A DNA stretch of 44,038 nt from an uncultured Paracoccaceae bacterium (GCA_937920555.1 CAKZTM010000026.1:1-44038), one strand, 5' to 3'. Positions 26,447 through 35,364 are shown, numbered from the stretch's first letter. Translations and numbers: made by a program. Notes: generated by a model from the sequence alone, not told the origin.

Positions 26447-27571
26447 ATGGGTATTCTAGATTTCTTGATGGGCGAGTTCATCGACGTCATCCACTGGACT
26501 GACGACACCAATGACACGCTGGTCTGGCGGTTTGAGCGCGAAGCACACGAAATCAAGTACGGCGCCAAACTCACCGTCCGCGAAGGCCAAGCCGCGGTGT
26601 TCGTTCACGAAGGCCAGCTTGCAGACGTGTTCCAACCCGGTCTTTATATGCTTGAGACCAACAATATGCCGATCATGACCACGCTGCAAAGCTGGGATCA
26701 CGGCTTCCGCTCGCCCTTCAAATCCGAGATTTACTTCGTCAACACAACCCGGTTCCAAGACCTCAAATGGGGCACCAAAAACCCGATCATGTGCCGTGAC
26801 CCGGAATTTGGCCCAGTGCGCATCCGCGCCTTTGGCACCTACACGATGCGGGTCGTGAACCCCGGCCTCTTCCTGCGCGAGATCGTGGGCACCGACGGTG
26901 AGTTCACCACCGATGAGATCAGCTACCAAATCCGCAACGTGATCGTCTCTAAATTCTCCCAAGCCATCGCCCAGTCCGGCATCCCTGTGCTCGATATGGC
27001 CGCGAACACCGAAGATCTGGCCAAGGTGATCATGAAGCGGATAGCCCCCGAACTGGCCGGTTACGGGATCGAGCTGCCCGCCTTTTATATCGAAAACATC
27101 TCGCTGCCCGAAGCGGTTGAAGCGGCCATGGACAAGCGCACCTCCATCGGTGTTGTCGGCGATCTGGGCCAGTTCATGCAATATTCCGCCGCCGAGGCTC
27201 TGACCACCGGTGCCACCCAACCGGGCGGCAATATGCTGGGCGCAGGCATGGGGGCCGGGATCGGCATGGCCATGGCCAATCAGATCGGCCATATGGGCCA
27301 AGCGCAGGGCTGGGCCGTGCCGCCAACAGCGCCGCAACAGGCGCAACTGCCGCCACCACCACCGGTCGAAAAGGTCTGGCATATCGCCAAGGACGGCGAA
27401 ACCACAGGGCCGTTTTCCCGTGCCGCCATGGGCCGGATGGCGCAAGACGGCGCGCTCGATCGCGACAGCCTGGTGTGGACAGCCGGACTTGAGGGCTGGA
27501 AAACCGCCGATGAGGTCGATGAGCTGGCCCAACTCTTCACCATCCTGCCACCGCCCGCACCTGCCGGATAG
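26447..27571 (+). CDS. SPFH-domain protein with C-terminal GYF_2 domain
   Basis: The 374-residue protein has an SPFH/prohibitin-like domain of the 'virion core protein' group (about 25-230), with VREGQAAVFVHEGQ, GLYMLETNNMP and LPAFYIENISLPEAVEAAMDKR. A Gly/Met-rich linker (about 258-290) and a Pro-run (302-306) follow, then a GYF_2-type domain (about 309-362, WHIAKDGETTGPFSRAAM) that usually binds proline-rich peptides. Proteins of this group, such as YdjI of Bacillus, sit in membrane-stress loci with zinc-ribbon partners, as here. No clear membrane segment is visible, so it would be a peripheral scaffold. AGAGGGA precedes the ATG. Confidence 0.88.
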   Translation: MGILDFLMGEFIDVIHWTDDTNDTLVWRFEREAHEIKYGAKLTVREGQAAVFVHEGQLADVFQPGLYMLETNNMPIMTTLQSWDHGFRSPFKSEIYFVNTTRFQDLKWGTKNPIMCRDPEFGPVRIRAFGTYTMRVVNPGLFLREIVGTDGEFTTDEISYQIRNVIVSKFSQAIAQSGIPVLDMAANTEDLAKVIMKRIAPELAGYGIELPAFYIENISLPEAVEAAMDKRTSIGVVGDLGQFMQYSAAEALTTGATQPGGNMLGAGMGAGIGMAMANQIGHMGQAQGWAVPPTAPQQAQLPPPPPVEKVWHIAKDGETTGPFSRAAMGRMAQDGALDRDSLVWTAGLEGWKTADEVDELAQLFTILPPPAPAG

Positions 27572-27576
27572 TCGCG

Positions 27577-28107
27577 ATGCTGACCCGCCGAACCGCCTTG
27601 AAATGGCTCCACTGGCTCAGCGCGGCCACCATCCTCTACTTCTTCCTTGTAGAGCCTGATGAGAACCGCGCGGACCCCGGTGGGGCGCTTTCAACCCATG
27701 CCGGGGTTGGGATGCTTCTGGCCGTTCTGGTGATTGTCTGGACAGCACTTTACTGGCGCAAAGGGCTCGCCGGGCGACCGGGGCCAAAACTGCCCGACCT
27801 TGCCAAAAAGGCCCATCTTTGGATGCATAAGGCGATCCACATCGCCCTGCCGGCCATGATGCTTTCAGGCGTGGCGGCTGGTCTTGCAGCCCCGTTTATG
27901 ATCCGCGCCTTTGGCATCGTGCCGCTCAATTTCGCAGGCGGCGGCAAAACCATCCACGATCTGGCGCAAGAGGTCCACGAGATTGCGTTTAATGTCCTGA
28001 TCGGCATGATCGTGGCACACACAGTTTTCCATCTGTGGCGCCATTTTTGGCTCAAGGACAATGCGCTGCGCATCATGGCTCCGAAGTATTTTCACCAATG
28101 GCTGTAG
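27577..28107 (+). CDS. Cytochrome b561 (CybB type)
   Basis: This 176-residue protein has four membrane helices and histidines placed as in bacterial di-haem cytochrome b561: H12, H41, H134 and H148. These would bind two b haems and pass electrons between quinol and a periplasmic or superoxide partner. The ATG lies five bases after the SPFH stop and the stop overlaps the next gene by ten bases, so it is embedded in a three-gene operon. A redox gene between the SPFH and zinc-ribbon genes is unusual. Confidence 0.88.
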   Translation: MLTRRTALKWLHWLSAATILYFFLVEPDENRADPGGALSTHAGVGMLLAVLVIVWTALYWRKGLAGRPGPKLPDLAKKAHLWMHKAIHIALPAMMLSGVAAGLAAPFMIRAFGIVPLNFAGGGKTIHDLAQEVHEIAFNVLIGMIVAHTVFHLWRHFWLKDNALRIMAPKYFHQWL

Positions 28108-29255
28108 ACACGCTTAACGCCCCAGCGGTCCTGTCCGAGCACCGCTTTCCCTGCACCAATTGCGGCTCCGACCTGCGCTATGCGCCGGGCACGGACCAAC
28201 TGACCTGCGACCATTGCGGGCAGTCGGAAAATATCGAGGACGCGGACATCTGGGCAGGCTCCGCCCTCAAAGAACTGGACTTCAATCAGGCCGTCAATGA
28301 GGCACTGCCCGACGAAGAAATGGAAGAAACCCGCGTTCTGTCCTGCACCAATTGCGGCGCACAGGTGGAGTTTGACGCCGACAGCCACGCAGCAGAATGC
28401 CCGTTTTGTGCCACCCCTTATGTGACCGATACAGGCGCCCACAGACATATCAAACCGCGCGGGCTCCTGCCTTTCTTGCTGCGCGAGGATGAGGCCCGCC
28501 AAGAGATGAATGCCTGGCTGGGCGCGCTGTGGTTTGCACCGGGCGGCCTGAAGAAATTTGCCCGTGCGGGACGCCGCATGCAGGGGATTTATGTTCCCTT
28601 TTGGACATATGACGCGGATACCAAGACCACCTATTCCGGCCAACGCGGCACCGTCTATTACGAAACCCGCACAAGACGCGTGACCGTCAATGGCCGCTCC
28701 CAAACCCGTCAACACCGCGTCCAAAAGGTCCGCTGGCGTGGCGTGTCGGGGCGGGTCGCGCGGTTCTTTGATGACGTGCTGGTGCTCGGCGCCTCATCAC
28801 TGCCCAAAGACTACACAGATGCGCTGGCCCCGTGGGATTTATCCTCGATGGAACCCTACCGCCCCGAATATTTGGCAGGCTTCCGCGCCGAGGGCTACAC
28901 GGTCCCACTAGAGGTCGGCTACGAGGAGGCCCGCGATTATATGGACCGGATGATCGTGCGCGATGTGAAGTTCGACATTGGCGGCGACCGCCAGCAGATC
29001 AGCGATATGAACACGTCTGTCAGCGGTGTGACGTTCAAACATATTCTTTTGCCCGTGTGGGTCGCCGCCTACAAATATCGCGGCAAAACCTTTCGCTTTG
29101 TGGTCAACGGGCGCACGGGCGCGGTGCGCGGCGAGCGGCCGTTTTCAATCTGGAAAATTGGTCTGGCGGTCATCGCAGGGCTGCTGGTCGCAGGCGCAGT
29201 GGGCTATTTTATCGCCATGAACCAAGGCAATATTCGGTTTGAAACCAGCTTCTGA
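28098..29255 (+). CDS. TFIIB-type zinc-ribbon membrane protein
   Basis: The 385-residue protein has two zinc ribbons at the N-terminus: C19/C22 with C37/C40, and C83/C86 with C101/C104. A middle domain of about 240 residues with many Tyr, Arg and Trp residues follows (IYVPFWTYDADTKTTYSGQRG, then LLPVWVAAYKYRGKTFRFVVNG near 310-335), and one membrane helix lies near the C-terminus (about 352-376). This arrangement resembles YdjG-like partners of SPFH proteins. The ATG at 28098 overlaps the cytochrome gene; longer forms starting at 28035 would lie inside it. Function unknown; probably a membrane-tethered sensor or scaffold. Confidence 0.85.
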   Translation: MAVDTLNAPAVLSEHRFPCTNCGSDLRYAPGTDQLTCDHCGQSENIEDADIWAGSALKELDFNQAVNEALPDEEMEETRVLSCTNCGAQVEFDADSHAAECPFCATPYVTDTGAHRHIKPRGLLPFLLREDEARQEMNAWLGALWFAPGGLKKFARAGRRMQGIYVPFWTYDADTKTTYSGQRGTVYYETRTRRVTVNGRSQTRQHRVQKVRWRGVSGRVARFFDDVLVLGASSLPKDYTDALAPWDLSSMEPYRPEYLAGFRAEGYTVPLEVGYEEARDYMDRMIVRDVKFDIGGDRQQISDMNTSVSGVTFKHILLPVWVAAYKYRGKTFRFVVNGRTGAVRGERPFSIWKIGLAVIAGLLVAGAVGYFIAMNQGNIRFETSF

Positions 29256-29329
29256 TCAAAGCCGCCCCGCGTGTACCGCGGCCCCCGCTGAGACTGGACA
29301 ACACATGGTGATACCGCTCTAGTGACCGG

Positions 29330-30211
29330 ATGAAAGTCCAAGACGTCATTGCGCTGCTCGGCTCAGATTTTGGCCATGTGGATCTGGGCCCGCCCAAGAT
29401 CACAGCCCGTCAGACCGTCGCAGACCGCCCGTTTGAGCAGCTCATATTCAATGCCTCAACCGGCGCCGACATTCCGGCCTATTTTTTGCACCCGCCCGGC
29501 CCAGACGCCCCGGCAATCCTCTATTGCCACGCCCACGGGGGCCGCTACGACATTGGCAAGTCGGAGCTGACCGACGGACGCCCTGCCTTGACCGGTCCCT
29601 ATCTGGGCGACCTCGCCGCGGCAGGTTACGCGGTCCTGTGCCTAGAGATGCCCTGTTTCGGTGCCCGCGCCGGGCAAAAGGAGGACGCGACCGCCAAAGC
29701 GCTCTTGTGGCACGGCAAAACCCTGTTTGGACAAATGCTCGCGGAGCTGAGCGCCGGGATCACCTATCTGGCCCGACACCCGGATATCGACCCGAACCGC
29801 ATCGCCACATGTGGTATCTCCATGGGCGGCACCCATGCGTGGTGGCTGGCCGCCCTTGATCCGCGCGTCCGGGCGGCGGTTTCGCTGTGTTGCTTTGCTG
29901 ATCTTGCCAGATTGATCGAAACCGGCGCACATGACGGCCACGGCAATTATATGACCGTGCCGGGGCTGCTTGATTTGACCTCTACAGGCAATCTTGCAGG
30001 ACTGACCGCACCGCGTGCGCAATTTCACGGCGTGGGCCTCCAAGACTGGTCAACGCCCATGGATGCTTTCGCAATCGCCAGGGCTGAGTCGGAACACAAC
30101 TACAAAACCAACTCCGATCAGCTTCAATTCCATGTCGAAAACGACACCGGCCATACCGAAACCGACACCATGCGCCGCGCCGCGCTTCAGTTTCTAAGCC
30201 GCCACAATTAA
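29330..30211 (+). CDS. Alpha/beta hydrolase of the dienelactone hydrolase/acetyl xylan esterase type
   Basis: This 293-residue protein lacks a signal peptide. It has YCHAHGGRYD near residue 65 as oxyanion region, the nucleophile elbow GISMGG and a late His in DTGHTETD, consistent with a Ser-Asp-His triad. The YCHAHGG and GTHAWWLAALDPRV stretches fit the DLH/S9-like esterase group. Substrate unknown. It stands 89 bases before the sugar-binding protein gene on the same strand and may belong to the same catabolic unit, for example removing acyl groups from the imported compound. No good ribosome-binding site is visible. Confidence 0.8.
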   Translation: MKVQDVIALLGSDFGHVDLGPPKITARQTVADRPFEQLIFNASTGADIPAYFLHPPGPDAPAILYCHAHGGRYDIGKSELTDGRPALTGPYLGDLAAAGYAVLCLEMPCFGARAGQKEDATAKALLWHGKTLFGQMLAELSAGITYLARHPDIDPNRIATCGISMGGTHAWWLAALDPRVRAAVSLCCFADLARLIETGAHDGHGNYMTVPGLLDLTSTGNLAGLTAPRAQFHGVGLQDWSTPMDAFAIARAESEHNYKTNSDQLQFHVENDTGHTETDTMRRAALQFLSRHN

Positions 30212-30300
30212 AGCAAAACTTCGGTTGACGGTTTTCTCTCTCTCGCGCACACTCTTGTGTAGATGCTCGTCAAAGCAACGAAACCTGGGAGGATTTCAAA

Positions 30301-31575
30301 ATGACATTCAACAAAACTCTAGTTCACTACGGAGCCGCGTCGGTTTTCGCACTCAGCCTTGCGACACCTGCGCTCTCGGCGGAATTGAACTTCATGATCA
30401 GCGACACAGACGGCAAAGCCGCCGTGATCGAGGAATTCGCGCAGCGCTACACCGAGGCGAACCCCGGCACGACCATCAAGATGAACCTTGTCGGCTATAA
30501 TGTGATCCGCGAGCAGCTTGCAGGTCAACTCGAAGCCCAAATCGGCCCTGATCTGGCTTTCGTGACCAATTTGGGTGGCCTGAACCCTTATTATGTCGAT
30601 CTGACCCCGCACGTGGATGCCGACGCTTGGGAGGCCGCCTATGGCGACGTCCTGCCTTGGTACCGCGCGGGTAAAGAAGGCGGTATTTACGGCTTCCACA
30701 CAGAGATGACCGTGACCGGGCCTTATGTGAATTTGACCATGTTTGATGAGGCAGGCGTGGAGCTTCCCGCCGCTGGCGCCACATGGGATGATTGGGCCGC
30801 AGCCGCCACAGCCGTGCAAGAGGCCACAGGCTCTTACGCGGGTATGGTTATGGACCGCTCAGGCCACCGGATGGCTGGACCTGCCATGTCTTATGGTGCC
30901 AAATATTTCGATGACGGCGGCAAGCTGATGATCGATCAGGGCTTCATGGATTTCTCTGCCAAAATGGTCGAGTGGCATGAAAGCGGGCTGATGCCTGCGG
31001 ATATCTGGCCCGCCGTGTCCGGCTCCAAATATGCCAATGGCAATGAGATGTTCTTTAATCAAGACGTGCCGTTTTACATGTCCGGCTCTTGGAATGTGGG
31101 CAATGTGCAGGAAAATGTGGGCGACAAGTTTGAATGGGCGGTTGTGCCTGTGCCTTGCGGACCCGCAGGCTGCGGTGTGATGCCGGGCGGAACAGGATTG
31201 GTTGCATTCAATCAAACCGAGAACGCTGAAGAGGCGGCAAAATTTGTCGCATGGATGGGCGAAGAGGCTCAAGCCCGCGAGTGGTATTCGCGGACATTTG
31301 CGATCCCGGCCCACTCCAAAATTCAGGCCGAAGGCATCACCTACACGGACTTTGGTGCCGATGAGGCGGTCTCGGAGGGTCTGAACCTCTTTGCAGCCGG
31401 CGCTGCAAAAGCGGCGATGGACACACCGCAGGCGTTCCAACTGCAAGGCAGCCCGGTTGGCTTTGTGATCTATAACGCGACCACCGAATATCTGGCGGGC
31501 GTGATGAACGGCGATCTGTCGATGGAAGAAGCCGTCGACAAGATCAAAGCAGAGCTGGCTGAAAACGCCAACTAA
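30301..31575 (+). CDS. ABC transporter substrate-binding protein, CUT1 sugar type
   Basis: The 424-residue protein has a signal peptide ending near A27 (SLATPALSA) and the fold of family 1 extracellular sugar-binding proteins: YTEANPGTTIKMNLVGYNVIREQL near the start, PDLAFVTNLGGL, and WNVGNVQENVGDKFEWAVVPVPCGPAG in the C-terminal lobe. It would bind a carbohydrate or polyol in the periplasm; the ligand cannot be read from sequence. GGGAGG precedes the ATG by eight bases. A stable hairpin follows the stop codon, as is common where binding-protein mRNA is kept more abundant than permease mRNA. Confidence 0.92.
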   Translation: MTFNKTLVHYGAASVFALSLATPALSAELNFMISDTDGKAAVIEEFAQRYTEANPGTTIKMNLVGYNVIREQLAGQLEAQIGPDLAFVTNLGGLNPYYVDLTPHVDADAWEAAYGDVLPWYRAGKEGGIYGFHTEMTVTGPYVNLTMFDEAGVELPAAGATWDDWAAAATAVQEATGSYAGMVMDRSGHRMAGPAMSYGAKYFDDGGKLMIDQGFMDFSAKMVEWHESGLMPADIWPAVSGSKYANGNEMFFNQDVPFYMSGSWNVGNVQENVGDKFEWAVVPVPCGPAGCGVMPGGTGLVAFNQTENAEEAAKFVAWMGEEAQAREWYSRTFAIPAHSKIQAEGITYTDFGADEAVSEGLNLFAAGAAKAAMDTPQAFQLQGSPVGFVIYNATTEYLAGVMNGDLSMEEAVDKIKAELAENAN

Positions 31576-31584
31576 ACGGCCATA

Positions 31585-31618
31585 CGCATGTCCGGCAGGG
31601 CGACTTGCCGGGCATGTG
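31585..31618 (+). promoter_or_regulatory. Intercistronic hairpin after the binding-protein gene
   Basis: A 13-base-pair stem (CGCATGTCCGGCA with TGCCGGGCATGTG, two G-U pairs, eight-base loop) starts nine bases after the stop. There is no T run, so it is better read as an RNA-stabilising or partial-stop element than a full terminator. Confidence 0.6.
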
Positions 31619-31702
31619 TCCCTTTGATTTGAAACGGTTGTGATGGGGCGCTTTGGCTTTTTTCAGCCGCGCATTTCCCCGCAAAAACCGACCATAGCCA
31701 CA

Positions 31703-31728
31703 ACGTTACTCCACTAGCGGAGTAACGT
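31703..31728 (+). promoter_or_regulatory. Palindrome copy 3 (upstream of ABC permease)
   Basis: The core TTACTCCACTAGCGGAGTAA (31706-31725) is flanked by ACG and CGT-type bases that extend the symmetry to 26 bp with a single mismatched pair. Both arms differ from copies 1, 2 and 4 in matching ways (TTACTCC against GGAGTAA), which points to selection on the palindrome itself. It lies about 50-65 bases before the permease start inside the ABC operon. Confidence 0.6.
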
Positions 31729-31790
31729 AGAAGAAACACCCGCAAGCGCCTGACATAAAACGACTTTGAGCGCTCAAGATGAAGGACCAC

Positions 31791-33224
31791 ATGGCACCAG
31801 CAGCCCTCATCATGTACGCAATTCTTGCGTTCTGGGTCATCGGCGGCTCGGTATGGCTCCTGCGTAACCGCCAGTACCGCCTCGCGCAATCGGGCCAATT
31901 CGCCATGGACCTGCTGGGCTTTCCCGTTGAGCTTGCCCAATCCATATGGGGCCGCGGCGGGGTGCCCTACGCCTTCCTGCTGCCCAATATGGCACTCTTT
32001 GGCATCTTCACCTTCTTTCCAATGATCCTGAACCTCTGGGTCTCGTTCACGGGCGGGGAAAGCATCTCGCTGCTCAACCGACCCTATGTGGGCGGCGAAA
32101 ACTACGCCGACATCTTCTCTTGCGAGGATTACCTGATCCCCAAAACCTGCTCAAACGCGGGCTTCACCTTCTGGACCGGCCTCTATAACTCGCTGTGGTT
32201 TGTGCTGTTCCAAGTGCCCGTGCTGTGCGTCGTCGCCCTGATCACTGCCCTTGTGGTCAACAAATCTCTGGCCGGACGCGGCTTTTGGCGGGCAATGTTT
32301 TTCTACCCGGTCATGCTGTCGCCGGTGGTCATCGCCAATATCTGGCACTGGATTTTGAACCGCAAAGGGGTGCTGAACCAAACCCTCGACAGCTCAGCCG
32401 AGGCGGTGACATCGCTGGCCCGCATGACCGGCTTTGACATCGTGGTGACCATCATTCTGGCCGTGCTGCTGCTGATCACGTCCGAGCGTACATTGCGCGC
32501 AGCACGTGACCCGTCCCTTCTGTGGGCCGCACTCTTTGGAGCCCTGTTCGCGCTGGTCTTCTGGTGGGCCGATCCACTGCAATTCGCGCTGGGCACCCAG
32601 ACGCGCTACTCCGGCTGGCTGGCCCTGATCATCGTGGGCGCGCTTTTGTGGATGGTGTCCGAGGCACATAGCCTCACCCGCACAGCCATCTTCATCCTCT
32701 CAATTGTCGCCGTCATCCTGCTCTTGTCGATCCAGTTTGACGCAGTATTCGCCTTCGAGGGGTTCAAGCCGGTCAACTGGCTGGTTCAACGCAACACCGG
32801 CTGGCCGTTCTTCTGGCTGGTCTTCGTGTTCACATGGTCGCATATGGGATTTTACATGCTGATCCTTCTGGCCGGACTGCAAGCCATCCCCTCGGACCTC
32901 TATGAAGCCGCCAAAATGGACGCGGCCAAACCGATGCGAGTGTTTTTCCGCATCACCCTGCCCCTGGTGATGCCGACCCTGACCGTGGTGATCGTGCTGT
33001 CGCTGATCCGATCCTTCCAAGTGTTTGACGAGGTGTACCTGCTCACCGGGGGGGGACCGGGACGCGAAACCTTCATGATCGTGCAAAACATCTTCGAGAC
33101 CGCATTCACCGGCGACAATCCAAAATACGGGGCCGCCGCCGCAGGCTCGGTGTTGATGGCCCTTGTGATTGCCGTCTTCACAGGCTTCCAGCTTTACCTG
33201 ACCAGAAGGCAGTCCGAGCTATGA
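31791..33224 (+). CDS. ABC sugar transporter permease 1, with large internal insertion
   Basis: This is a CUT1 (MalF-like) inner-membrane subunit. The permease core is recognisable: FLLPNMALFGIFTFFPMILN, GFWRAMFFYPVMLSPVVIANIWHW, then FYMLILLAGLQAIPSDLYEAAKMDAAKPM, the EAA loop that docks the ATPase. It is far longer than the usual 290-300 residues because of an extra N-terminal helix and an insertion of about 125 residues carrying three to four hydrophobic segments, between the WILNRKGVLNQTL helix and NWLVQRNTG. ATG 31791 has AAGGA upstream; ATG 31779 would add four residues (481 in total). It overlaps the second permease by four bases. Confidence 0.88.
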   Translation: MAPAALIMYAILAFWVIGGSVWLLRNRQYRLAQSGQFAMDLLGFPVELAQSIWGRGGVPYAFLLPNMALFGIFTFFPMILNLWVSFTGGESISLLNRPYVGGENYADIFSCEDYLIPKTCSNAGFTFWTGLYNSLWFVLFQVPVLCVVALITALVVNKSLAGRGFWRAMFFYPVMLSPVVIANIWHWILNRKGVLNQTLDSSAEAVTSLARMTGFDIVVTIILAVLLLITSERTLRAARDPSLLWAALFGALFALVFWWADPLQFALGTQTRYSGWLALIIVGALLWMVSEAHSLTRTAIFILSIVAVILLLSIQFDAVFAFEGFKPVNWLVQRNTGWPFFWLVFVFTWSHMGFYMLILLAGLQAIPSDLYEAAKMDAAKPMRVFFRITLPLVMPTLTVVIVLSLIRSFQVFDEVYLLTGGGPGRETFMIVQNIFETAFTGDNPKYGAAAAGSVLMALVIAVFTGFQLYLTRRQSEL

Positions 33225-34300
33225 GCGTGATTACCTTCCTGACCCGCACGCGGGGCAATCCTGACACCGCCCAGCGTATCGGCGCACAAGATATCGCCGC
33301 CTATTGCTACCTGGCTTTGGGGGTCTTGATCATCGCAGTGCCGGTAATCTGGACCCTGTTTAGCTCCGTGAAACCCGAAGAGGCGATTGCAACCTTCGAC
33401 ACACGCATACTGCCCTATGACCAGATCGAGCGTGACATAGAAGGCGTCGGCGTCAAACCGATCTGGGAATTGCAACAAGAGAATGGTGAGCGGCAAGAGG
33501 TCTTTAAGGCAGGCCCGACCCGCAAAATCACCGATGTGGCAACCCCCGAAGACCCCGAAACCATCCTGCAAGTGCCCCGCGGGGCCTTAAAGCCGACCGA
33601 GGAAATCCGCATCGCCACCGAGAACTATCTCGACCCGCTCCTGCAACGGGGCGGACAAAAGTTCTTCAACTTCCCACTTTTATTGTGGAACACGGTGTTT
33701 GTGACCGTGGTGGCGACTGTCATCACGCTCCTGATTAACTCCATGGCCGCCTTTGCGCTGGCGAAATACAAGTTCAAAGGCCGGCTGACATTCACATTGC
33801 TGATCGTGGCCACACTCCTGATACCCTCCACCATCATCCTTGTGTCACTGTTCTTTGTGGTCTGGTCCTTTGGCATCTTCGGCTCGCTTTGGGGGGTGAT
33901 CATCCCGGCTGCCGCCACGCCCACGGGCGTGTTCCTGCTGCGCCAATATATGCTGACCATCCCTGATGAGCTGCTGGAGGCCGCGCGCATGGATGCAGCC
34001 TCGGAGTGGCGGATATTCTGGCGGATCGTCCTGCCCTTGTCGCTGCCCGCCCTGTCCGTGCTGGCAATCCTGTCGACGATCTGGCGCTGGAACGACTTCT
34101 TGTGGCCGCTGATCGTGCTGATCTCGGACCCTGCACAACACACAATCCAGATCGGCCTGACCACATTCTCGGGCGAGTTTGACCAAGACCACCACTACAT
34201 CCTTGCCATGACCGTGGTGTCACTCATCCCGGTCACACTCGTCTTTGTGTGGCTGCAACGCTTCATCACCACCGGAATTGCCACAACGGGGCTCAAATGA
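33221..34300 (+). CDS. ABC sugar transporter permease 2, with long periplasmic loop
   Basis: This 359-residue MalG-like subunit has the typical core: a first helix at about 27-48, then LLWNTVFVTVVATVITLLINSM, a helix-rich middle and the EAA loop LLEAARMDAASEWRIFWRIVLP. Between the first helix and the core is a hydrophilic region of roughly 100 residues (51-153), about twice the usual size, which should face the periplasm and could contact the binding protein. It overlaps both neighbours by four bases, so translation of the transporter genes is coupled. Confidence 0.92.
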   Translation: MSVITFLTRTRGNPDTAQRIGAQDIAAYCYLALGVLIIAVPVIWTLFSSVKPEEAIATFDTRILPYDQIERDIEGVGVKPIWELQQENGERQEVFKAGPTRKITDVATPEDPETILQVPRGALKPTEEIRIATENYLDPLLQRGGQKFFNFPLLLWNTVFVTVVATVITLLINSMAAFALAKYKFKGRLTFTLLIVATLLIPSTIILVSLFFVVWSFGIFGSLWGVIIPAAATPTGVFLLRQYMLTIPDELLEAARMDAASEWRIFWRIVLPLSLPALSVLAILSTIWRWNDFLWPLIVLISDPAQHTIQIGLTTFSGEFDQDHHYILAMTVVSLIPVTLVFVWLQRFITTGIATTGLK

Positions 34301-35364
34301 CGCCAGCACTTGAACTCAAAGACATCCGCAAATCCTTTGGCGAGGTGCAGGTCATCCACGGCATTGATCTCGATATCCAAGAGGGCGAGTTTGTCGTTTT
34401 CGTCGGCCCCTCAGGCTGCGGTAAGTCCACTTTGCTGCGCCTCATAGCCGGCCTCGACGACCCCACCTCCGGCGACATCATGCTGGCCGGCAACCGGGTC
34501 AATGCAACCCCGGCGAGTGAGCGGGGCCTGTCGATGGTCTTCCAATCCTACGCGCTCTATCCGCACATGTCGGTCCGCAAGAACCTGTCTTTCGGACTGG
34601 AAAACCTGCGCATGACCCGCGAGGAAATTGACCGCCGCGTCAATGATGCGGCCAAGCTCTTGCAAATCGACATGCTCTTGGACCGCCGGCCCGGACAGCT
34701 TTCAGGCGGGCAGCGCCAACGTGTGGCCATCGGCCGTGCCATCGTCCGCGAGCCGGTGATTTTCCTATTCGATGAGCCGCTCTCCAACCTTGATGCGGAA
34801 CTCAGGCTGCAGATGCGGGTGGAAATCTCAAACCTGCATGCAGAGCTGAAAAACACCATGATCTACGTGACCCATGATCAGGTGGAAGCCATGACCATGG
34901 CCGACAGGATCGTGATTTTGCGGGGGGGAAAGGTGGAACAGATCGGAAAGCCGCTCGACCTTTACAACCGTCCCATCAACAAATTCGTCGCGGGTTTTAT
35001 CGGTGCGCCGCAAATGAACTTCCTGACCGGCGCGCTAAGCGGCGGGACGCTCAGCCTCGATTGCGGCATGACCAAAACGCTCCCCTATACCCAAAACGGA
35101 CCGGCCACGCTGGGCATTCGGCCCGAAAGCATCGCTGTGTCGCTCGAAGGTGAGGGAGACGCGACCGTCACCGTGCAAAACTTTGAGCAATTAGGCGCCA
35201 TCACCTATATCTACACCGCCTTTGACAATGGGGAGCCGCTGACCGTGCAATTGCCAGAACAAATCGCGCTAAGGCGGGGCCAAACCATTGGCGTCACACT
35301 GCCTGAGACCGCCTTTCACGTCTTTGCAGGCGAAGGCGAAGTCGCCCTGACCCGCAGCTCATGA
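34297..35364 (+). CDS. ABC sugar transporter ATP-binding protein (UgpC/MalK type)
   Basis: The 355-residue ATPase drives import. It contains the Walker A GPSGCGKST near residue 38, the Q-loop QSYALYPHMSV, the signature LSGGQRQRVAIGRA, Walker B IFLFDEPLSNLD, the switch His in VTHDQ, and a C-terminal TOBE/regulatory domain with LGIRPESIAV. These features define the CUT1 MalK/UgpC group. ATG 34297 overlaps the permease stop (ATGA). It overlaps the following dehydrogenase by four bases. Confidence 0.95.
   Translation: MTPALELKDIRKSFGEVQVIHGIDLDIQEGEFVVFVGPSGCGKSTLLRLIAGLDDPTSGDIMLAGNRVNATPASERGLSMVFQSYALYPHMSVRKNLSFGLENLRMTREEIDRRVNDAAKLLQIDMLLDRRPGQLSGGQRQRVAIGRAIVREPVIFLFDEPLSNLDAELRLQMRVEISNLHAELKNTMIYVTHDQVEAMTMADRIVILRGGKVEQIGKPLDLYNRPINKFVAGFIGAPQMNFLTGALSGGTLSLDCGMTKTLPYTQNGPATLGIRPESIAVSLEGEGDATVTVQNFEQLGAITYIYTAFDNGEPLTVQLPEQIALRRGQTIGVTLPETAFHVFAGEGEVALTRSS

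Noticed and set aside
26456-27532. 358-codon open frame on the minus strand
   Set aside because: Antisense to the SPFH gene; no start signal and composition of a shadow frame.
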